A stretch of 64,000 nt of DNA from JAHZKN01 sp965250205 (GCA_965250205.1 CBDFNK010000009.1:5720-69719), one strand, 5' to 3'. Numbered from the stretch's first letter, positions 9,490 to 19,154 are shown. The notes: a model not told the origin generated them from the sequence alone. Numbers and translations are program-made.

Positions 9490-10911
9490 TTACAGCGCCG
9501 GGCGGCGGATTGGCAATGGAACTGTAGAGGTACGTAGACCCTTCAAGGGTTGAGTTGGCGCCGCTGACGCTTTGCTACCGGTTGTGGCCTTCGCCGCTGT
9601 TTTGGATTGTGCTGCGACCTCGTTGACAATCGGCGCCACAACGGCATCAGCAGATCCGGCGTCACTCGTTGAAGGGTTGGGAATTACACTGTCACCCAAA
9701 AGGGTTGTGACTTTGGCCTGTTGTGCGGCCTTGTCGGCCTGTTCTCGGCGACGCTGACGTTCAATTTGGCGCCACTTGGCGACGGCTGCATTGTGTTGCC
9801 TGAGCGTCTTTGAGAATGTGTGGCCACCCGTTTCATTGGCAACGAAATAGATAACATCTGTTTTGGCTGGATTGAGGGTTGCGGCGAGTGTCGCGCGGCC
9901 TGGGTTGCAGATCGGACCAGGTGGCAGGCCATTGATGCGATAGGTGTTGTAGGCCGTCTTTTCAGCAATATCACTTTTGGTGATCGAACGACCAAGGCTG
10001 CCTTTGCCGCCAACAATGCCGTAGATGATCGTCGGATCAGACTGCAAGCGCATTTTCTTTTTAAGGCGGTTGACGAAAACACTAGCAACACGGTCGCGTT
10101 CATCGGCGCGACCGGTTTCTTTCTCAACAATAGATGCCAAAATGACCGCTTCTTCCGGCGTAGAAATCGGCAAATCAGGTTGTCGTTTTTCCCAAAGAGC
10201 TGTCAGTACTTTTTTCTGATCGGCCATCATGCGAGCCAATAGCTCAGAGCGATCTGCATTCTTTGAAAAACTGTAGGTGTCTGGCAGCACAGACCCTTCA
10301 GCGGGGACAAGCGTGATTTCACCTGTTAGATCAGGTGCCGCATTCAAACGCGCAACAAGTTGTTTGCTTGTAAGCCCTTCAGGGATTGTTACTTTGTAAA
10401 GAACAGACTTTCCTTTGATGAGCGTGTCGAGCACCTGACGCAGGCTTGCGCCTTTTTTGATTTCATATTCACCGGCTTTGAGATTCATGCCAGGTTTCGT
10501 GCGCCATCCACTGCGCATCAGATAACCAGCAACGAATGCATAGCGATTTGAAATGATGCCTTCACGTTCCAACCGTTGCGCAATCTCGATACGCCCTTCC
10601 CCCTTCGGGATGGAAACGGTTTGCGTGACCTGCAGCGGACCGGATCGATTGAACTGATGAGAAAGTGCGCTACTGATTGCCACCAACCCCAAAAGCGTGA
10701 CCAGAGAAAGTGTCATCGCACCGGAAATCACACGCACAAAGCGGCTGACACGGCGCGATTGGGGTTTGCGTTTTTTGCGGCGCTTGCGCGGCGGGCGAGC
10801 TGGCGCGCGGCCAGGTTCTAACGCTTCAGATGGACTGCGTGGGCGCACACCGCCATTTACGGAAAGTGTAGGTGGTGTGTCGCGGCGGTGCTCAGACATT
10901 GTCCGTTTCAA
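9490..10911 (-). CDS. mltG: Endolytic murein transglycosylase MltG
   Basis: This 473-residue inner-membrane protein cleaves nascent glycan strands and is thought to end peptidoglycan polymerisation. It has a basic cytoplasmic N-terminus (PPRKRRKKRKPQSRR), one membrane helix (about residues 60-85), a LysM-like part, and a YceG/MltG domain. The active-site region ILASIVEKETGRADERDRVASVFVNR holds the expected catalytic glutamate (VEKE). A later PICNPGRATLAATLNP motif is family-specific. The C-terminus is a low-complexity Ala/Thr/Lys tail of about 90 residues, longer than in E. coli. ATG at 10899 is an alternative start. It lies downstream of fabF in the cluster. Confidence 0.95.
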   Translation of the reverse strand: MKRTMSEHRRDTPPTLSVNGGVRPRSPSEALEPGRAPARPPRKRRKKRKPQSRRVSRFVRVISGAMTLSLVTLLGLVAISSALSHQFNRSGPLQVTQTVSIPKGEGRIEIAQRLEREGIISNRYAFVAGYLMRSGWRTKPGMNLKAGEYEIKKGASLRQVLDTLIKGKSVLYKVTIPEGLTSKQLVARLNAAPDLTGEITLVPAEGSVLPDTYSFSKNADRSELLARMMADQKKVLTALWEKRQPDLPISTPEEAVILASIVEKETGRADERDRVASVFVNRLKKKMRLQSDPTIIYGIVGGKGSLGRSITKSDIAEKTAYNTYRINGLPPGPICNPGRATLAATLNPAKTDVIYFVANETGGHTFSKTLRQHNAAVAKWRQIERQRRREQADKAAQQAKVTTLLGDSVIPNPSTSDAGSADAVVAPIVNEVAAQSKTAAKATTGSKASAAPTQPLKGLRTSTVPLPIRRPAL

Positions 10912-11080
10912 CCAAGTTGGTGTGTTGTCGACAGTTCAGTTTGGTCGATGGCTTTGTGGGCCGACCCGGGCCTCTATGGCCTGCCCTTAAAGATGTACCG
11001 TGAGGGTAAGGATAATTATGGCGAAAGACGGAATAGCCTGGCTCGACTTTTTGACCCATGCGCCGCCGTCAGCGCTGAGT

Positions 11081-12343
11081 TTAATCGATCTGGCGCATAA
11101 TGAGTGATGCATTGGTGCCACCAAAGCCAAAGGAATTGGACAACACCGTCGAGATTTTGCGCTGTTTGGAGACGTGCGGTGCCAGGTCAATCGCCGTTTC
11201 AACCGATGGATTATCGAGGTTGAGCGTCGGCGGTACAATGTTGTCGCGCATCGCAAGCAGAGAGAAGATGGCCTCAACTGCACCTGCTGCGCCAAGCAAA
11301 TGGCCAATCGCCGATTTCGTCGACGACATGGCGAGATCGCCAGCCGCATTGCCAAACAGCCGTTCAACTGCTTTCAACTCAATCTCATCACCCATCGGCG
11401 TTGATGTGCCATGTGCGTTTACGTAGTCGATGTCTGCACCTGAAATGCCAGCGCGCTTCATTGCGTTTTTCATGCAGCGATAGGCACCATCACCAGATTC
11501 TGATGGTGCTGTAATGTGATAGGCATCGCCTGACATGCCATAACCAATCACTTCACCGTATATTTTGGCCCCACGTGCTTTTGCGTGTTCAAGTTCTTCG
11601 AGAATGACAATGCCGGAGCCTTCACCGATCACAAATCCATCACGATCCTTGTCATAGGGTCGCGACGCTTTTTGTGGATCGTCATTGAAACCTGTCGACA
11701 ATGCGCGACACGCAGCAAAACCAGCAAGCGCGATGCGGCAGATGGGGCTCTCTGTCCCGCCCGCAACCATCACATCAGCATCATCGAGTGCAATCAAACG
11801 TGCCGCATCACCAATCGCATGCGAGCCCGTTGAACAGGCGGTCACAACCGCATGGTTCGGCCCTTTGAGCTGGTGGCGAATGGAAACGTAACCAGACGCT
11901 AGATTGATTAAGCGTCCTGGAATAAAGAAGGGAGAGACCCGCCGTGGGCCTTTTTCTTTCAGCAGAATGGAGGTGTCGGCAATGCCGGAAAGGCCGCCGA
12001 TGCCTGAGCCAATCAAAACGCCTGCACGTTCCTTTTGTTCATCCGTTTTTGGTTCAAAGCCTGAGTCCGCCATTGCCTGATCTGCGGCTGCAAGCGCGTA
12101 GACAATAAAGTCATCGACCTTGCGCTGCTCTTTGGGCTCCATCCAGTCGTCAGCATTAAATTCACCGTCTTCTTTTGCGCCACGCGGCACGAAACAGCCA
12201 ATTTGCGATGCGATGTCAGAAACTTCAAATTCTTCGACACGGCGGGCACCGTTAGCGCCTGCAAGCAGGTTGGACCACGATGCTTCAACACCGCAGCCTA
12301 CCGGGGTAACCAATCCCAACCCTGTGACAACGACTCGACGCAT
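11081..12343 (-). CDS. fabF: 3-oxoacyl-ACP synthase II FabF
   Basis: A 420-residue condensing enzyme (KAS II) that extends acyl-ACP with malonyl-ACP in type II fatty-acid synthesis. The catalytic Cys-His-His triad is visible: VTACSTGSHAIG (Cys), NAHGTSTPMGD (His) and KSAIGHLLGAAG (Lys/His). The C-terminal glycine-rich NSFGFGGTNASLI is typical of the family. Length is exactly normal. It follows acpP in the same direction after 307 bp. Confidence 0.97.
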   Translation of the reverse strand: MRRVVVTGLGLVTPVGCGVEASWSNLLAGANGARRVEEFEVSDIASQIGCFVPRGAKEDGEFNADDWMEPKEQRKVDDFIVYALAAADQAMADSGFEPKTDEQKERAGVLIGSGIGGLSGIADTSILLKEKGPRRVSPFFIPGRLINLASGYVSIRHQLKGPNHAVVTACSTGSHAIGDAARLIALDDADVMVAGGTESPICRIALAGFAACRALSTGFNDDPQKASRPYDKDRDGFVIGEGSGIVILEELEHAKARGAKIYGEVIGYGMSGDAYHITAPSESGDGAYRCMKNAMKRAGISGADIDYVNAHGTSTPMGDEIELKAVERLFGNAAGDLAMSSTKSAIGHLLGAAGAVEAIFSLLAMRDNIVPPTLNLDNPSVETAIDLAPHVSKQRKISTVLSNSFGFGGTNASLIMRQID

Positions 12344-12650
12344 AGCGCACCACCAAAATGTTTCAAATTAAGAGTTGCAACCACCCAATTGGATGCCGTC
12401 ATGGCATTAGGTTCAGATTGCATGTTGACCCCCAGTGACGCTTCTGTGACGCTTCGATTGTTTGACCGTGCATTGGATTTTGCAACAGCTGGTGATGTTT
12501 TGCCCGCAGACTCAAAACCACTCCATCGAAACGAAAGCGGGCGGATGGTAGTTCCACACCGCCTGCAAACGTCACCTCATCGTATCCGCTCTGGCGTTCT
12601 TGTAAAAAGCGCCGCCCGCAATACGAAAATAAACCAGACCATCACAGGGT
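12344..12650. other. Intergenic region between acpP and fabF
   Basis: 307 bp with no convincing gene. A long plus-strand open frame crosses it and continues antisense through acpP, but its composition looks like a shadow. It probably contains the fabF leader; I see no clear terminator. Confidence 0.5.
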
Positions 12651-12896
12651 TTAAGCTGCCGATGAGCCGTTCTTTTCGAGGAATTTCACAGCATCGCCCA
12701 CCGTTAGGATGTGCTCTGCAGCGTCGTCTGGAATTTCACAGCCAAACTCTTCCTCAAACGCCATCACAAGCTCGACGGTGTCTAAGCTATCAGCGCCAAG
12801 ATCATCAATGAAGCTGGCATTGCCGGTCACTTTTTCGGCTTCCACTCCAAGATGCTCAACTACAATCTTCTTTACGCGCTCCGCGACATCGCTCAT
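12651..12896 (-). CDS. acpP: Acyl carrier protein
   Basis: An 81-residue acidic carrier protein that holds growing acyl chains as thioesters on a phosphopantetheine arm. The attachment serine is in LGADSLDTVELVMAFEEEF, an exact ACP signature. The start is ATG at 12896, preceded by AAGGAAG as ribosome-binding site. It lies between fabG and fabF as in most alphaproteobacteria, separated from fabG by 345 bp, so it probably has its own promoter, as expected for a very highly expressed gene. Confidence 0.98.
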   Translation of the reverse strand: MSDVAERVKKIVVEHLGVEAEKVTGNASFIDDLGADSLDTVELVMAFEEEFGCEIPDDAAEHILTVGDAVKFLEKNGSSAA

Positions 12897-13241
12897 CGTT
12901 CTTCCTTTAGTCTATCACTTTAATACTTGGTTTCGATATGGGCCCAATGTGGGACCGGTTGCAAGGCTTTCCTACCCCATTTTCTGCCGGAAACCCTGCA
13001 CAACGCTCGTTGCTCTGGTGGGTCTCCTCGATCGTCGGCACCGTGTTCAATCGGCTGACCCTTGACTGTATCAGACATCGCGGTCAAGCGCGTTCCGTTG
13101 GATAGGGCTTTTTACGCGGCTATGCAGCAAAAAACGAGGCTCGTTAACACGTTTCTCTGGGGTTGGCCAGGGCCCCTTGATCCACCTCAAACTCCTCAAA
13201 ACCGGTCATCCGAGCCGATGACGCGGCCTTGGAACAAGGCC
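12897..13241. other. Intergenic region upstream of acpP
   Basis: 345 bp without a supported gene. It should hold the acpP promoter on the minus strand and the fabG 3' end. A short plus-strand open frame here has no recognisable content. Confidence 0.5.
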
Positions 13242-13985
13242 TTAGACCATAGCCATCCCGCCATTGATGTGTAGGGTCTGGCCGGTGACGTATCCAGCCG
13301 AATCGCTCGCCAAGAAAACGGTGCCAGCTGCAATATCATCAGGTTTTCCGAAGCGCTGGGCTGGAATATGCTGTGAGATTTCAGCCTTTTGCTTGTCGTT
13401 GAGTACGTCGGTCATGGGGGTCGCAATAAAGCCTGGCGCGATGCAATTGGCGGTGATGCCACGGCTTGCTACCTCACGGGCCAGCGATTTGGTCATGCCG
13501 ATCATGCCGGCTTTTGAGGCCGCATAGTTGCACTGACCTGGATTGCCTATCACGCCTGAAACGGACGAAATATTGATGATCCGTCCATAGCCCGACTTGT
13601 TTCTCAGCATGGCGCGTGTGGCTGCCCGCATCAGCTTAAATGTCGAGGTCAGATTGACCGCGATAACGTCGTCCCATTGGTCATCTTTCATGACCATGAA
13701 CAGATTGTCTTTGGTGAGGCCAGCATTGTTGACCAGGATATCGATCTGCCCCATGGCCTTGACCGCGTTGTCGATCAGTTTAGCGACATCGTCGGGATTT
13801 GCCAGATCGCACGCGACAACATGCGCGCGTTCGCCAAGCTCTTTTGCCAACGACTCTAATTTATCAGCACGGCGTCCAGACACGGTAACCGTCGCCCCAA
13901 CGCTGTGAAGTTGGCGGGCAATGGCTTCACCAATGCCGCCAGTTGCTCCCGTGACAAGAGCGTGTTTTCCAGTGAGATCAAACAT
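13242..13985 (-). CDS. fabG: 3-oxoacyl-ACP reductase FabG
   Basis: This 247-residue NADPH-dependent short-chain dehydrogenase reduces beta-ketoacyl-ACP in fatty-acid elongation. Visible features are the cofactor motif VTGATGGIGEAIA, NNAGLTKDNL (typical of FabG), the catalytic serine in INISSVSGVIGN, YAASKAGMIG with the Tyr-Lys pair, and the GMAMV-type C-terminus. It lies 11 bp after fabD on the minus strand. Confidence 0.97.
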   Translation of the reverse strand: MFDLTGKHALVTGATGGIGEAIARQLHSVGATVTVSGRRADKLESLAKELGERAHVVACDLANPDDVAKLIDNAVKAMGQIDILVNNAGLTKDNLFMVMKDDQWDDVIAVNLTSTFKLMRAATRAMLRNKSGYGRIINISSVSGVIGNPGQCNYAASKAGMIGMTKSLAREVASRGITANCIAPGFIATPMTDVLNDKQKAEISQHIPAQRFGKPDDIAAGTVFLASDSAGYVTGQTLHINGGMAMV

Positions 13986-13996
13986 AAACTGTCCTC

Positions 13997-14944
13997 TTAT
14001 GCGTTGAGTTCTGTCAGCGCAGCTTCAATGTCTGCCACGGTTTGCAGACTGCTGGCATTAGCTGATTTTTCGATGCGTTTTACCAATCCAGCAAGCACCT
14101 TACCGGCACCGAGTTCATAGAAGTCCGTGACGCCGTTGGCTGTCATGTAGGAGACACTTTCACGCCAACGCACGGTTCCCGTCACCTGCTCAACCAAACT
14201 GCGTTTAATTTCACCCGGGTCCGTCAATGGTCCGGCTTTAACATTGGCAATCAACGGTACAACCGGTGCTTTCATGTCGACTTCATTGAGGGCTTTGGCC
14301 ATTGCGTTGGCTGCCGGTTGCATTAATGAACAATGAAACGGTGCAGAAACGGGCAATGGCACCGCGCGGCGCACACCAAATTCCTTGCCGATTTCTTGAA
14401 CCCGATCTATTGCCGCTTTGGAGCCTGAAAGCACGACCTGGCTTGGGTCGTTGTCGTTGGCGATCTGGCAAACGTCACCGCCAGCAGCCTTGTCGGCAAC
14501 CTTCTCCGCCACATCACGACCAACACCAAGCAGCGCGGTCATCGCGCCTTTGCCAACAGGTACCGCCTTCTGCATCGCCTGGCCGCGCAACTTTAACAGC
14601 CGTGCAGCATCACCAATTGTGAGCGCGCCAGTGGCTGCGAGGGCTGAATATTCACCAAGTGAATGGCCCGCCACAAAAGAGACTTTGTCAGCAATTGAAA
14701 AGCCGTGCTCGGTTTCCAAGGCGCGTACCACGGCCATTGAGGCAGCCATCAGGGCTGGCTGGGCATTTTCTGTCAGAGTTAAGGTTTCAAGTGGTCCGTC
14801 CCACATAATCTCAGATAGATTCTGGCCAAGAGCAGCGTCAACTTCATCAAAAACTGCCCGGGCAGCGGGTGAAGCCTCAGCCAAAGCCTTGCCCATGCCA
14901 ACCGCCTGGCTACCTTGACCGGGGAAAATGAGGGCACGCGCCAT
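13997..14944 (-). CDS. fabD: Malonyl-CoA:ACP transacylase FabD
   Basis: A 315-residue enzyme that loads malonyl groups from CoA to ACP. It begins with the family sequence FPGQGSQAVGMGK. The nucleophile is in VAGHSLGEYSALAA (GHSLG), and the catalytic histidine is in VSAPFHCSLM. It is the first gene of the fabD-fabG-acpP-fabF cluster on the minus strand and diverges from rpsF across a 550-bp gap. Confidence 0.97.
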   Translation of the reverse strand: MARALIFPGQGSQAVGMGKALAEASPAARAVFDEVDAALGQNLSEIMWDGPLETLTLTENAQPALMAASMAVVRALETEHGFSIADKVSFVAGHSLGEYSALAATGALTIGDAARLLKLRGQAMQKAVPVGKGAMTALLGVGRDVAEKVADKAAGGDVCQIANDNDPSQVVLSGSKAAIDRVQEIGKEFGVRRAVPLPVSAPFHCSLMQPAANAMAKALNEVDMKAPVVPLIANVKAGPLTDPGEIKRSLVEQVTGTVRWRESVSYMTANGVTDFYELGAGKVLAGLVKRIEKSANASSLQTVADIEAALTELNA

Positions 14945-15494
14945 TGATAATCCTCATGAAAACAAAAGGGACCACAGTCAGATCCTTGGTCGCACCCGGG
15001 GCTCCTGGGACACTGAGCATTGGGGTCCCCGGGGCGCGTGATACCTAGATCAAACGCGGATAGACCTTGCTCTAGCCATGCGGGTGGCCTGCCTGTCAAG
15101 GCACGTGCCCACTTCAAAGGCCACGGGCCAACCCTGAGTTGGCCTTTGGCGTCCTGGCCCGCACCTCCTATAATCTGTCCTGGGGTGCGTGAAGAGGTCT
15201 CGCCAGAATACCTTGCAGGAAAGCCAAAATCCCGTATAAAGCGGCCTTCATCCACTTCGGTCGAGGGCTGAAGGGGGCAACTGGGATTTGGCACAATGCC
15301 TAAGTCATCAGTAGGCCAGCAGATCTGGCCGTTCCCCCGAGTGTCTTCGCTCTTTTGGAAATCCTCGTGGCCTTTCTCGTGGCCATTAGGGGCTCAGCGC
15401 CAAAGTGGGATCATCAATTCAGGGCTCCGGCCCTGCAGCCACGTGCACACATCGGTGCGCGCTTGGTTGAAGTTGAATAGAAAGGCCAACTGCC
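14945..15494. other. Divergent intergenic region between fabD and rpsF
   Basis: 550 bp holding the promoters of two divergent high-expression operons. A minus-strand open frame that overlaps the start of fabD and a plus-strand frame at 15020-15271 look non-coding. A GC-rich inverted repeat pairs CCCGGGG near 14996 with CCCCGGGG near 15028. I see no riboswitch or RNA gene I can name. Confidence 0.5.
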
Positions 15495-15917
15495 ATGCCG
15501 CTTTATGAGCATGTGTTCCTGGTGCGCCAGGACGTCTCAGCGCAACAAGTTGAAGCGCTGACTAAAGAATTCTCTGACATCATTACTGAAGCTGGCGGCA
15601 AAGTCTCCAAATCTGAGTATTGGGGTCTGAAGTCGCTTGTCTACAAAATCAAAAAGAACCGCAAAGCGCACTACACTTTACTCAATCTCGAATCGGCGCC
15701 TGATGCGGTTGCCGAAATGGAACGACGCATGAGCTTGGCGACAGACGTTATCCGTCACATGACCTTGAAAGTCGACGAGCACGAAACAGAACCGTCTGCC
15801 ATGATGCGCAAATCAGACCGCGATGATCGCGGTGGCCGGGGCGGTCCACGTGGCGGTCGCGGTGGCGATCGTGACCGCGGTGACCGCGGTGACCGTGGAC
15901 CTCGTCGCGATTCCTAA
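15495..15917 (+). CDS. rpsF: 30S ribosomal protein S6
   Basis: A 140-residue ribosomal protein that pairs with S18 on the platform of the 30S subunit. The N-terminal two-thirds match bS6 (MPLYEHVFLVRQD at the start, YWGLKSLVYKIKKNRKAHYT in the middle). The last 30 residues are an unusual Gly/Arg/Asp-rich tail (GDRDRGDRGDRGPRRDS), a feature often seen in alphaproteobacterial S6. It begins the rpsF-rpsR-DUF2232-rplI operon. Confidence 0.97.
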   Translation: MPLYEHVFLVRQDVSAQQVEALTKEFSDIITEAGGKVSKSEYWGLKSLVYKIKKNRKAHYTLLNLESAPDAVAEMERRMSLATDVIRHMTLKVDEHETEPSAMMRKSDRDDRGGRGGPRGGRGGDRDRGDRGDRGPRRDS

Positions 15918-15940
15918 GAGATTTACTGGAGACTTTCGTT

Positions 15941-16186
15941 ATGGCTATGACCCAAATTGCAGCACGCCGCCCTTTCCATCGCCGCCGCAAAACCTGTCCG
16001 TTTTCCTCCGATCAATCGCCAAAGATTGACTACAAGGACGTCCGCCTTCTCGGCCGTTATGTGTCTGAGCGTGGCAAGATCGTACCAAGCCGTATCACTG
16101 CTGTTTCAGCCAAGAAACAACGTGAATTGGCGCGTGCCATTAAGCGCGCACGCTTCCTCGGCCTTCTGCCGTATGTGATCCAGTAG
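15941..16186 (+). CDS. rpsR: 30S ribosomal protein S18
   Basis: An 81-residue basic ribosomal protein that binds 16S rRNA next to S6. The sequence RRPFHRRRKTCPFS, then DYKDVRLLGRYVSERGKI and the KRARFLGLLPY end are diagnostic. It starts 23 bp after rpsF. The annotated ATG (MAMTQ) is close to the usual family start. Confidence 0.97.
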   Translation: MAMTQIAARRPFHRRRKTCPFSSDQSPKIDYKDVRLLGRYVSERGKIVPSRITAVSAKKQRELARAIKRARFLGLLPYVIQ

Positions 16187-16319
16187 ATCGCAACACAACG
16201 TTTGTGCGCTGCTCATGAGACGATGAATTGAGCAGCAAAAATTGAACTTCAGGTTGGGAGTGGAACAGCCGATAGCTGCTTCCCTCTCTAACCGCGATGA
16301 TCGCGGGACAGCTCACCCA

Positions 16320-17330
16320 ATGCCTCAAAATTGGCTCATCGGATTAGCTGCTGGCCTTTTGTCAGCGCTGGTGTTTGTGTCAGCAAACACCGGCCCCGTG
16401 CCTGTACGGGCCCTCCTTTTTGCGCTGACGCCATTGGCAATTGCTTTGGCAGGTCTTGGCTGGGGCTGGCGTACCGGCGTTGTTGCTGGCGTGACGGGCA
16501 CCGTTACTCTTGGGGTGCTCTCAACCAATCCCATTTTTACCTCCGTGTTCGCTTTGACCCAGGCGTTGCCGATGGCGACGCTGGTCTATTTGGCGGGGCT
16601 ATCGCGTCCGGCTGACGAAGGAACTCAGCGACCCATCACGACGACAGCAAATGCACCTTCGGTCGAATGGTATCCGGTGGGCCGTTTGGTCATTTGGGCG
16701 GTTGGTCTCGCGGGTCTGATCGGAGCTGCGCTGATCTTGGCGTTTGGTGTCACAGACCCACAGTTTGTTGGTGAGCTTGAAAAGAAGCTGGCTGAGACCA
16801 TCAAATCAAGCATGCCGGAGGTGTCCGGCAGCGCCCCATTGAGCGAAGAAAACATCGCTGCCATTACCAAACTTGCCATTGCCATGATGCCTGCAGGTGG
16901 AGCTATTGCGATGGCGGCCGGTCTGTTGTCGAGCCTTTGGATTGCGGCGCGTGTCACGGACGCCTCAGAACGGCTTGAAAGACCGTGGCCGGATCTGGCG
17001 GCCATTACCTATCCGACCGGTACAGCCTTCGCGCTGGCGCTTGCGATGGCTGCAACTGTCCTACCCAGTCCAATAGCCATGCTGGCAACGGCCGCTTTAG
17101 GCGCACTGTTGTTTGCCTATCTGCTGCTTGGCCTTGCCGTTGTGCACTACACAGCGCGCGGCACCCCATGGCGACCGTTTGCGCTTTGGGCACTTTATAT
17201 CGGCGTGCTGTTTGCCAAGGGCGTTGCGCTCATCATCATTCTGATTGGCATTTCTGAAACATTTCTCAAGCTGCGCTCCAAATTTGGCGGCCCGCCCGAC
17301 ACACCTATTAACCCATCTCAACCAACGTAA
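16320..17330 (+). CDS. DUF2232 (YybS-like) integral membrane protein
   Basis: The protein is 336 residues from ATG 16320 (MPQNWLIGLAAGLL), chosen because the upstream open frame to 16242 encodes a polar, non-conserved leader. It has about eight hydrophobic helices, with a polar loop near residues 170-195. It matches the pattern of the DUF2232/YybS membrane proteins that sit between rpsR and rplI in many alphaproteobacteria and near dnaB/rplI in firmicutes. Its biochemical role is not established, and nothing in the sequence suggests a substrate. It lies 133 bp after rpsR and 27 bp before rplI, so it is in the ribosomal operon. Confidence 0.85.
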   Translation: MPQNWLIGLAAGLLSALVFVSANTGPVPVRALLFALTPLAIALAGLGWGWRTGVVAGVTGTVTLGVLSTNPIFTSVFALTQALPMATLVYLAGLSRPADEGTQRPITTTANAPSVEWYPVGRLVIWAVGLAGLIGAALILAFGVTDPQFVGELEKKLAETIKSSMPEVSGSAPLSEENIAAITKLAIAMMPAGGAIAMAAGLLSSLWIAARVTDASERLERPWPDLAAITYPTGTAFALALAMAATVLPSPIAMLATAALGALLFAYLLLGLAVVHYTARGTPWRPFALWALYIGVLFAKGVALIIILIGISETFLKLRSKFGGPPDTPINPSQPT

Positions 17331-17357
17331 ATTGATGACCTCTAGGAGACATACAAA

Positions 17358-17975
17358 ATGCAAGTTATTCTACTGCAACGGATCGGAAAGCTTGGCCAAA
17401 TGGGCGATGAAGTCACCGTCCGCGATGGCTACGCTCGCAACTTCCTGTTGCCAAAAAACATGGCTCTACGTGCCACGAAAGAAAATCGCGCGCACTTCGA
17501 AACCGAGCGCGCCCAGCTCGAAGCTGTAAACCTGGAACGCAAAACAGAAGCTGACGCCATAGCAGAAAAACTCAATGGCGAAAGCTTTGTCGTAATCCGT
17601 ACCGCTGGTGACACCGGCCAGCTTTATGGTTCGGTTTCAACCCGCGACATTGCCCAGGGCGTGACCGACGGTGGCTTTACGCTCGACCGCAATCAAGTGA
17701 TTCTCGATCGCCCGATCAAAACACTTGGTCTGCATGAGCTCACCGTTTCGCTACATCCGGAAGTGTCTGTCAAAATCACATTGAATGTGGCGCGCTCTGA
17801 AGATGAAGCCGAACGCCAGGCCCGTGGTGAAGACGTTACTGTTGTTCAGGAAGAAGAGCTTGAGCTGGAGACGTTCTCTGAAGACGACGATCATGGTGAT
17901 AGTGACGGTCACAGCGACGGGGAAAGCGGTGAACAAGCTCCAGCTGAAGCCGAGTCAAAGGTAGACGAGGCCTAG
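17358..17975 (+). CDS. rplI: 50S ribosomal protein L9
   Basis: A 205-residue protein that binds 23S rRNA near the base of the L1 stalk. The N-terminal domain is clear (MQVILLQRIGKLGQMGDEV, then GYARNFLLPKNMA). The C-terminal domain contains VVIRTAGDTGQLYGSVSTRDI. After about residue 165 there is a long acidic, low-complexity tail (EDDDHGDSDGHSDGESGEQ). AGGAGA before the ATG is the ribosome-binding site. An IS630-family element lies just downstream, separating the gene from its probable terminator at 19194. Confidence 0.97.
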   Translation: MQVILLQRIGKLGQMGDEVTVRDGYARNFLLPKNMALRATKENRAHFETERAQLEAVNLERKTEADAIAEKLNGESFVVIRTAGDTGQLYGSVSTRDIAQGVTDGGFTLDRNQVILDRPIKTLGLHELTVSLHPEVSVKITLNVARSEDEAERQARGEDVTVVQEEELELETFSEDDDHGDSDGHSDGESGEQAPAEAESKVDEA

Positions 17976-18049
17976 ATCAACCTGCGAAAAGTTGGGTTCG
18001 ACTTTGAGCAGATAAGTTGATCGCCAATTATGGGATAGAGTCATGAGAT

Positions 18050-18100
18050 AGAGCGTCGAGCTAATAGCTTCAGTGAGCACAAGAAAACGCTCGACGCTCT
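18050..18100. repeat. Intergenic palindrome beside the IS630 insertion
   Basis: A perfect 12-bp inverted repeat, AGAGCGTCGAGC at 18050-18061 and GCTCGACGCTCT at 18089-18100, with a 27-base loop. The right arm touches the TA at which the IS630-family element is inserted. It looks like another rhizobial-type intergenic repeat. Confidence 0.7.
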
Positions 18101-18101
18101 A

Positions 18102-19154
18102 GAGCATTTTCCTATCAACTTGCATCGTATCCTGCGGCCTTGAGATAGTTTTCGCATTCGTTTGCGGTGATTTCACCTAAGGCCGTGACAATAGCCTTGT
18201 TGAGGTCGTCAACAGTTCTGGCAGCGATGCGTTTGAGGGCCGCCTTGAACTTTGAAAATGCCATTTCGATTGGATTGAGGTCGGGCGAATAAGGCGGCAG
18301 CAAGCTAAGTCTTGCACCGGTTTTTTCAATGACTTGTCGCACGCGGGCAGACTTGTGTGCTGGCAGATTGTCCATGACCACAATATCGCCTGGCCGTAAG
18401 GTTGGTGCGAGCATCTGTTCGACGTAGGCGATAAACGAAGTGCCGTCCATCGGCCCGTCCAACACCATGGGCGCTGTCATTTGATCGCACCTGAGTGCAC
18501 CAACAAACGTTGTGGTCTTCCAGTGTCCATGCGGGATGGCACCAAGGCAACGTTTGCCGCGCGGTGCGCGCCCATAACGCCGTGCCATCTTTGTCGAGGC
18601 CCCCGTCTCATCGATAAAGACCAGGCGCTTGGGATCAAGCTGCTTTTGACAGCGTCGCCACATGTCTCGCCGGGCGGCGACGTCGGGCCGATCCTGCTCG
18701 CTGGCGTGCGCGGTTTTTTTTGTAAGTCTGTTTGTGACGATCGAGAAAACGCCAGATTGTACTGAGCGAAAACCGCACACCATGCACGCGCTGTAGATAG
18801 CCAGCAATCTCGGCGAGGGTGATATCAACCTGGGCATCAATCTGGCTGAGAATATCGTCGCGAAACGCTTCGATCCGACCCGATCTCTTGTCGCCGCCTC
18901 TAGGGGAAGGGGCGTAGGAGTGGTGCCTACGCCAGCGCCCAATCAAACGGACGACGGTTGACGGGGCGACCTGAAAACGTGTTGCAGCAGCACGGCAGCT
19001 CATGCCACCATCAACAGCTTGCACAATACGTCGGCGCAAATCATTGGAAAGGGCTTTCGACATCAGGGCTGGCCTCCTTCACCAGTCCTGATCTTGAATC
19101 ACTGTTCGCACTGTTTGTGAATCCCAAAAGATTCGTTTTGTTGGGATAATGCTC
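18102..19154 (-). mobile_element. IS630-family insertion sequence, complete
   Basis: A 1053-bp element bounded by terminal inverted repeats: GAGCATTTTCC at 18102 on the left and the complement of GAGCATTATCC ending at 19154 on the right. It is flanked by TA on both sides (18100-18101 and 19155-19156), as expected from the TA target duplication of the IS630/Tc1-mariner group. It contains one transposase in two overlapping frames on the minus strand. It interrupts the rplI 3' region. Confidence 0.9.
18115..19063 (-). CDS. IS630-family transposase, two frames joined at an A8 run
   Basis: The first frame (19063 down to about 18714) encodes a helix-turn-helix DNA-binding part (ALSNDLRRRIVQAVDGGMSC, then STVVRLIGRW). 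The second frame encodes the catalytic DDE domain: FIDETGAS (first Asp), VVMDNLPAHKS (second Asp) and SPDLNPIEMAFSKFK (Glu), ending at 18115. The frames meet at eight consecutive A residues on the coding strand (T run at 18714-18721). Reading seven A residues would give the usual YKKTAHA junction and one continuous protein. This could be programmed slippage, a one-base insertion or a sequencing error. An internal ATG/GTG start of the second frame is not needed. Confidence 0.88.

Noticed and set aside
12203..12811. 202-residue plus-strand open frame across the fabF leader and acpP
   Set aside because: It runs antisense through the clearly real acpP and the fabF start and has no family pattern.
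14779..15294. 171-residue minus-strand frame overlapping the start of fabD
   Set aside because: It overlaps fabD in another frame and has Pro/Arg-rich shadow-like composition.
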